From positions 941,676-1,005,675 of the forward strand of contig SCFE01000024.1 of assembly GCA_004352715.1 (NCBI GenBank): a DNA stretch of 64,000 bases, written 5' to 3'. Position numbers and translations under genes: made by a program. This stretch comes from Hofstenia miamia. Its lineage: Eukaryota; Xenacoelomorpha; Acoela. Under the pieces are notes generated by a model. The model saw nothing but the letters and a program-made list of their open reading frames with translations. It searched no databases and was not told where the DNA came from. Of the stretch, positions 57,784-64,000 are shown piece after piece (positions within the stretch are counted from its first letter, which is position 1; every line of letters starts with the position of its first letter).

Positions 57784-60179
57784 TACCTGCAATGTATCAC
57801 CCTGTTTTGTAATGGTCCCAAGCTTGATTGATACCAGTAATAGACAACAAATGTGTACCTCATGTTTAGCACAAGTGCAACTTGTTACGTGTACCTATAT
57901 ACGTGCCACCTATTTTAATAAATTATCAATTCTTGCTTTTACATAAATTTATATGTTTATCCGTGAATAACATGCTGTCTTCTAATTGCACAGTTCATCC
58001 AGTCTGATACACCCAATAGCATAGCTTCAATATCCAGTAAATCATGTAGTAATTCAAAATACGATCCATGCAATACTATTGTAAACTTTATAAATTAAAA
58101 ATACATCTGTGAGCAGAAATATACACTGAACATGATTTTATGAAGTAATTTTGTTATTGCTTATGAGACTATGCATTAAATACATGTAGATTTTGTGTAT
58201 ATCTCGCCAATTAATGGAGTGTAGGACAGGGCTATTTCCAATGGTATTAAAAAATTAGTTATAAAAAACTTTGTGATGTAAGTATGAGATCAAGAAATTT
58301 TGAACTTACAGTAACATATTTATGATGACATGAGTTATCAGTGTCTTAAGTTGGTTACCTTGACTGAACCCAAAACTATCATAAGAAACCCAATGGGCTA
58401 CCTAGATACATTCGGCTAAAATACCCTGAAGAATTGTGTATATAATAACGTATTTTAACAATAGAAACTTTACTGATCAAGATTAATAATCCTATATGCT
58501 AGTTAATTATAAATTTTACAGTCGAGATATACTCTGAATACAAATATAATTACAGCTTAAAATACACTTTGATAATTGGTAGAAAGTTAAAGAATTATTT
58601 CTCCAACAAAAAAATTGGTTGTAACACCTGCTACACGAATAGCATTAACAATTTAATTACTTGACGACTAAAGTTTTCAAAAGGGGGTGCTACACAAACA
58701 ACTTTTATAGTCCAATTTTTGTTGGTCTGAAAGAAAAACGTTAGTGTAGAAAATTCCTCACGATTTTAGTAGGTGAAGCTACATGAACGCTTTTTCTTGG
58801 CCACAAAAATTGTTCGTGTAGCATGGGATTAAGCAGCATGAAATCAGTCTATATTGGTTTAATGGAACAAAGCTAAAGCAACATGATTAATATACATATA
58901 AACTAAATCCACTTAAGTTATTATAAAGACATGTATATTATTGATCATTTGTTAATTTGTGGTGGGAAATATTTTTATGATGGCAGCTCATGCTGAAATT
59001 AAATAATGGGTTTTTAAAGAAATATATCCGTTGCACAACTAAATTAAGAATCAAATACATGTGGTTCTTTATTTGATTTGTTGGCAATTAACCTTAGTGT
59101 ATAAATAATTACTGATTTTTTATTTTGATTATCTGTAATTTCACTTAAAGCTTTTCATATAATAGCCAAATTGGGCTAGACTGATCTCAAATCATTTGCG
59201 TAAAGCTTAAGTCACTAGTGAAGTATTTTTTCATTTACCATGGGCTCTAATTTCAATTTTGTTTAAAACCTTCGTAGCACTAAAACCATGATTTCCAATA
59301 ATTAAAAAAAATTATCACCAAAAATGTATTGACTACATTCCAATTTAATTTCTTAAGATGGATGGCATTACGATTGAAAAACTTAATAATAATGTGTATT
59401 ATCTAAAATAAATTGGACGTATTTATTACACTTTGTACGTAAATGTTATCTGACCAAGTTTATAGAGAATATATTTCTATGCATTTTTTACTTAAAGTAA
59501 GTATATACAATGAAATAGAAAACGTTAATCTTCTTAGAAAAAAATTTAAACAGCTCTTACCGCTCATCATTATTTAAGAATAGTAGTTATTAAAATTACA
59601 TTCCTGAAAATGCTGAACTTAGATGGGATTTGATCTGCACTACGGAATGACTTTATATTTATTAGACATATTAAGATAGCTTTCCAAAATCTAGTTGCCC
59701 TTGATAATGGGTATATCTTGAAAAAGTCTTATCTTGAAATATATTACAATAATTTTCAAAAATATTTACTTTAATCAAAATTTTAGCCAATAAAATCAAA
59801 ACGTAAAAATATAACTCCACTTAATTAAATTATTATTCAGAAAAGCGTCGACGACATTAAATTTAGCTTAACACCATATTGACATGATGGAGGAAGGCAA
59901 TATATTATGTATGTACTGTTTTTAAACTTTAAGCCGCAATATTGAAGTAAATAAAGAACAATGCAAATATGATTTTCTAAAACTATTAGAAACAATATTG
60001 ACATTCAAAATAGAAAATTACTGGAATGTACTCCACTTTCTAAATAAGCTACGAAAAATATAGCAAATACAAAATTATAAATTGAAGAAAGCACTGTAGA
60101 TCTACCACAGACGAGAGAGGCTTACAAATAAAGCGCAATTTAGCGTTCCAGCCTGTCAAAGCCGAATAATAGAGACATG
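57784..60179. other. AT-rich, nothing recognised
   Basis: No coding signal over about 2.4 kb. GCTACAC-type words recur at about 58630-58820 without clear structure. Confidence 0.5.
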
Positions 60180-60309
60180 CTAACACACAGAAGCTAAAAC
60201 GGGAGTTGGCTCCACATTGTGGGAGTAGAGGGTAGATGCACGTGTGTACTCATCATCATTGCCCAGATTGTGAGGAGAGTTCACTGAGGTATGGGCCCGA
60301 CGATCGCAA
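60180..60309 (-). CDS. Probable terminal coding exon of an unidentified gene
   Basis: The acceptor TGTTTAG (60310-60311) is followed by an open frame of 43 codons, including Cys-Asp-Arg-Arg-Ala-His and ending VLASVC before TAG at 60180-60182. Its base composition is clearly less AT-rich than its surroundings, and the hydrophilic Ser/Asp/Asn-rich content looks like a cytoplasmic tail. It starts in phase 2, which matches the donor of the exon at 62184-62275. I do not recognise the family. No AATAAA was found on this strand close behind the stop. Confidence 0.45.
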
Positions 60310-60934
60310 CTAAACAGTCATTTGGGAGTTTAATACAAAATTTATTTAAATATATGATGTATGCAAAATGTCTTTCACCTATAATCTTATAAGATAACAA
60401 AAGCGGGAAATAAAACGCTCTATTTTAAAAATAAATATTAGTAAATATCACAATTGTTTGTAGTTAAGTGTTACATTATGCAACAGAATATAGTGAACGC
60501 TAAGACAGTATCAGTTTTTTGTTCAGCTGCAACGTAATAATGATGTTATCAAAGCAGCACACTTCCTGCTACATGTTACCAATATTATTTTTACCTAGCA
60601 GAACCTCACAAATCAAGCAACCATCTTAAAAGTAAGACATGAACTTTTGTGATCTGTAAAAATGTGAATCTATTTAATAAGGCATAGGTTCTATATCCAA
60701 GAAATTGGGTTTCGAATTTTTGGATATCATAATTCCGGAATTTCTTATACAGGATTTCCAACTTGACATAGCATGATTTACATTACACAACACTTATTTG
60801 CGTCGTTGTTTAGGTTCCAAGACTCATGTATTTACACAACATCAAACCCAGTTGAATGAAAAATATTCAGAAGAGATGTTTCAATAGTGTTGGAATAATA
60901 TTGTTTACTCATTCACGACATGCTCATTTACAAA

Positions 60935-61745
60935 TACCATAAGTAGGGCAACCATAAANTAATATAAAAATCCTGCGAAGCTTGTAGGCGCAATGATCTG
61001 TGAAAAAAGTATTTTATGTTAGCTGATAGCTCCATGCATTTTAGAAATCATGATTATTTGAGCCTTAATTTTAGGAATAATTAGAATGACTTTCAAGAAA
61101 TCAACAGTTTCATGAAGAAATAGTTTAGTTTTCAAGTACATAAGGTCATATTTTGTCAAAATTCACAGGTGAAGCTGGATATGGCATGAATTAAATCAGT
61201 AAGTGGTATGGCAAACCACAATATCTCATTAATTTATTATTCTTTCATTACATTGCTGTCGCCAGCTAAGAGATGGCAACCTTTCCCTTGCAGATTATCA
61301 ACTACTTAGCAGGTGCCAGCCATCAAGTGATGATGTGGAACGATCCTTCAGCAAGCAAAAAAATTTGCTGTCTGATGATAGAAATTTTCTAGGTGAAAAC
61401 TTTGAAANNNNNNNNNNNNNNNNNNNNNATACCATAAGTAGGGCAACCATAAAGTCTATAAAGTCTATAAAGTCTTATAGGTCATATTTTGTCAAAATTC
61501 ACAGGTGAAGCTGGATATGGCATGAATTAAATCAGTAAGTGGTATGGCAAACCACAATATCTCATTAATTCATTATTCTTTCATTACATTGCTGTCGCCA
61601 GCTGAGATGGCAACCTTTCCCTTCCGGATTATCAACTACTTAGAAGGTGCCAGCCATCAAGTGGCGATGTGGAATGATCCTTCAGCAAGCAAAAAAATTT
61701 GCTGTCTGATGATAGAAATTTTCTAGATGAAAACATTGAAAATTA
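60935..61745 (+). pseudogene. Two copies of a hAT-C transposase fragment around a short gap
   Basis: Both copies (about 61140-61400 and 61480-61740) encode, in one frame, QLLSRCQPSSDDVERSFSKQ or a close variant, then NLLSDDR. This is the hAT dimerisation signature. They share about 250 bases at high identity, also repeat the GTAGGGCAACCATAAA lead-in, and flank a 21-N gap. The duplication may be an assembly artefact. No catalytic region is visible. Confidence 0.6.
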
Positions 61746-62183
61746 TATGCTCTGTTATGCAAATAACAATCTCGATTAATAAAAATTTGAGCGAAAATCT
61801 GCCTTTTTAGGTCTAGTTTTCAGGTCTAGAAATTGGATTTTTAGGTCATATCGTTAGGTCTATAAATGCAATTTTTAAGTCTAGAAAATGGTTGCACTAA
61901 CCATAAGTAATATATTACACATTCACCCAGTATATTACATTATTTCTCCATTTATACGTCTGAAAATGTGAGGGACAATGTACAACTTAGAGTTCGCCAG
62001 TATTCCTTAATAGGCCCGAAGACAATTCCCCAACATGTGAATCTGTAATTGCAAAAACCAATAAATAAAGAATACACACACACACACTGTCACGCAAACA
62101 TTATTGCTTCAGAGTTCAGGCTAATTAAATAGTACGTCTAATTTAAAATCAAAATGTATCATTTATATAAATAATAAGCTTAC

Positions 62184-62275
62184 CTCCATGCAAATGTTTC
62201 GTCATCGTTTTCAGCACTAAACACACCAATATAAACGGAGTCACCAACAACATTAACTTTTAAAACTAAATAACT
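62184..62275 (-). CDS. Probable internal exon of the same unidentified gene, cut by an N gap
   Basis: An open frame of 30 codons runs from the gap edge to a good donor (TGGAG|GTAAGC). It contains LVLKVNVVGDSVYIGVF and SAENDDETFAW, which looks like a beta-rich extracellular or propeller-type segment. The donor is in phase 2, compatible with the exon at 60180-60309. The 5' side is lost in a 1,000-N gap. The short length keeps confidence low. Confidence 0.4.
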
Positions 62276-63288
62276 NNNNNNNNNNNNNNNNNNNNNNNNN
62301 NNNNNNNNNNNNNNNNNNNNNNNNNNNNNNNNNNNNNNNNNNNNNNNNNNNNNNNNNNNNNNNNNNNNNNNNNNNNNNNNNNNNNNNNNNNNNNNNNNNN
62401 NNNNNNNNNNNNNNNNNNNNNNNNNNNNNNNNNNNNNNNNNNNNNNNNNNNNNNNNNNNNNNNNNNNNNNNNNNNNNNNNNNNNNNNNNNNNNNNNNNNN
62501 NNNNNNNNNNNNNNNNNNNNNNNNNNNNNNNNNNNNNNNNNNNNNNNNNNNNNNNNNNNNNNNNNNNNNNNNNNNNNNNNNNNNNNNNNNNNNNNNNNNN
62601 NNNNNNNNNNNNNNNNNNNNNNNNNNNNNNNNNNNNNNNNNNNNNNNNNNNNNNNNNNNNNNNNNNNNNNNNNNNNNNNNNNNNNNNNNNNNNNNNNNNN
62701 NNNNNNNNNNNNNNNNNNNNNNNNNNNNNNNNNNNNNNNNNNNNNNNNNNNNNNNNNNNNNNNNNNNNNNNNNNNNNNNNNNNNNNNNNNNNNNNNNNNN
62801 NNNNNNNNNNNNNNNNNNNNNNNNNNNNNNNNNNNNNNNNNNNNNNNNNNNNNNNNNNNNNNNNNNNNNNNNNNNNNNNNNNNNNNNNNNNNNNNNNNNN
62901 NNNNNNNNNNNNNNNNNNNNNNNNNNNNNNNNNNNNNNNNNNNNNNNNNNNNNNNNNNNNNNNNNNNNNNNNNNNNNNNNNNNNNNNNNNNNNNNNNNNN
63001 NNNNNNNNNNNNNNNNNNNNNNNNNNNNNNNNNNNNNNNNNNNNNNNNNNNNNNNNNNNNNNNNNNNNNNNNNNNNNNNNNNNNNNNNNNNNNNNNNNNN
63101 NNNNNNNNNNNNNNNNNNNNNNNNNNNNNNNNNNNNNNNNNNNNNNNNNNNNNNNNNNNNNNNNNNNNNNNNNNNNNNNNNNNNNNNNNNNNNNNNNNNN
63201 NNNNNNNNNNNNNNNNNNNNNNNNNNNNNNNNNNNNNNNNNNNNNNNNNNNNNNNNNNNNNNNNNNNNNNNNNNNTATATATATATAT

Positions 63289-64000
63289 CACATACGCAAT
63301 TAAGCTATTTAAAAGGAATGCACCGTCCATATATTATTTTAAACGAATTTCATGTACTCATCGCATTTTTAAAATGATAGAAAGAGAGTGTGGTGGTATG
63401 CAAGCACTGATTGATATTAATATATATCAAAGTTAATATATAATTGGTTTTTCTCATTAAACATGTATCCTATCGCCTAAATGATTTAATGCTTTTGTTT
63501 CTAAATTTGCGTTTTAAACAGTCCTAACACTATTGTTTTTAGAAAATATTGCAAATAACTTTCTAAGGCTAAATAATATAATATTTCGATATAAGCAAAA
63601 TTAACAAAAATAGAACTGAAGTTGACCATTCAGTTGCTACTGTAGAAGATAATATTTAGGAGGTGATCAAAGCGTAGCACTTTTAAAACTGAAAACTTGA
63701 ATTTGATTAGCAAGTTTTAAGTCAGCTCGCCTAATTTTATAAAATGCAATAAGTTTGTACCTAACATAAATGATTTTTGAACAAAGAAATGTAAAAACTA
63801 TTTCTGGCAAACGCCCCATACATTTTGAAAGAGTAAAGAAAAGCAGAATAAATTTTAATGCAAAACTGAAAAAATGAAAAGATTTATTAAATTTGATTAG
63901 GATTGAATGATTAGTAAATATTGTCTTCGGAACTGACGAAATCTGTATTATTGTTATTACATCAAAAGTTTAAATATTAAAGTAAAGTTGTGAAAACATT
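63289..64000. other. AT-rich, nothing recognised
   Basis: Follows the 1,000-N gap. Could be intron of the unidentified minus-strand gene. Confidence 0.4.

Noticed and set aside
58580-58830. Recurring GCTACAC words as a repeat array
   Set aside because: Irregular spacing and no inverted or direct structure that I could follow.
62266-63330. 354-codon minus-strand frame
   Set aside because: Almost all of it is the 1,000-N gap; the visible start is a TA-rich tract.

Overview
The window is a strongly AT-rich piece of an animal (invertebrate-type metazoan) draft genome. The evidence is split coding exons with GT-AG or GC-AG introns, a complete 19-exon TFIID subunit gene, a RUN-domain gene resembling PLEKHM2, and many LINE, hAT, Tc1/mariner and Penelope remnants. 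There are no operons or prokaryotic signals. I cannot fix the phylum. Several N gaps, often next to (TA)n tracts, and duplicated gap edges show that the assembly is imperfect.

Layout. 1-2,300: intergenic or intronic sequence with a decayed hAT transposase (about 1,010-1,530). 2,332-13,268, minus strand: eleven exons of a PLEKHM2/SKIP-like gene (RUN domain first, basic and Ser-rich linker, then the conserved C-terminal region up to the start of the PH domain). The first exon(s) and the last PH exons are not found. The long linker exon carries a 47-bp tandem duplication that breaks the frame. The introns hold a LINE fragment and a 533-bp hAT-type MITE. 13,770-32,700: a repeat-rich stretch with three copies of one LINE family (the 14-16 kb copy is inverted relative to the one at 8.3 kb), a broken Tc1 transposase, a hAT-type element with perfect 8-bp target duplications, a 688-bp direct duplication around a single N, two palindromic MITEs, and a Penelope-type GIY-YIG fragment.

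32,810-45,060, plus strand: a complete TAF1 gene (1,735 codons plus stop, 19 exons, all phases agree) encoding the scaffold and double-bromodomain subunit of TFIID. Two of its introns use GC-AG ends and one is only 41 nt. PLEKHM2-like and TAF1 are divergently oriented about 19.5 kb apart. They are unrelated in function (lysosome positioning and basal transcription).

45,061-64,000: mainly mobile DNA. The centrepiece is a nearly full-length CR1-like LINE (about 47,831-52,440, minus) with two intact ORFs: an SGNH/GDSL-esterase ORF1, and an endonuclease-reverse transcriptase ORF2 with a hydrophobic leader ending in a 2A-like GIETNPGP motif. At least five 3' ends of the same family cluster within 8 kb and share a 3'-terminal hairpin followed by a TTATC-type tail. 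Further right are an inverted-repeat element with about 270-bp arms, a duplicated hAT-C fragment, and two phase-compatible minus-strand exons of an unidentified gene (60,180-60,309 and 62,184-62,275).
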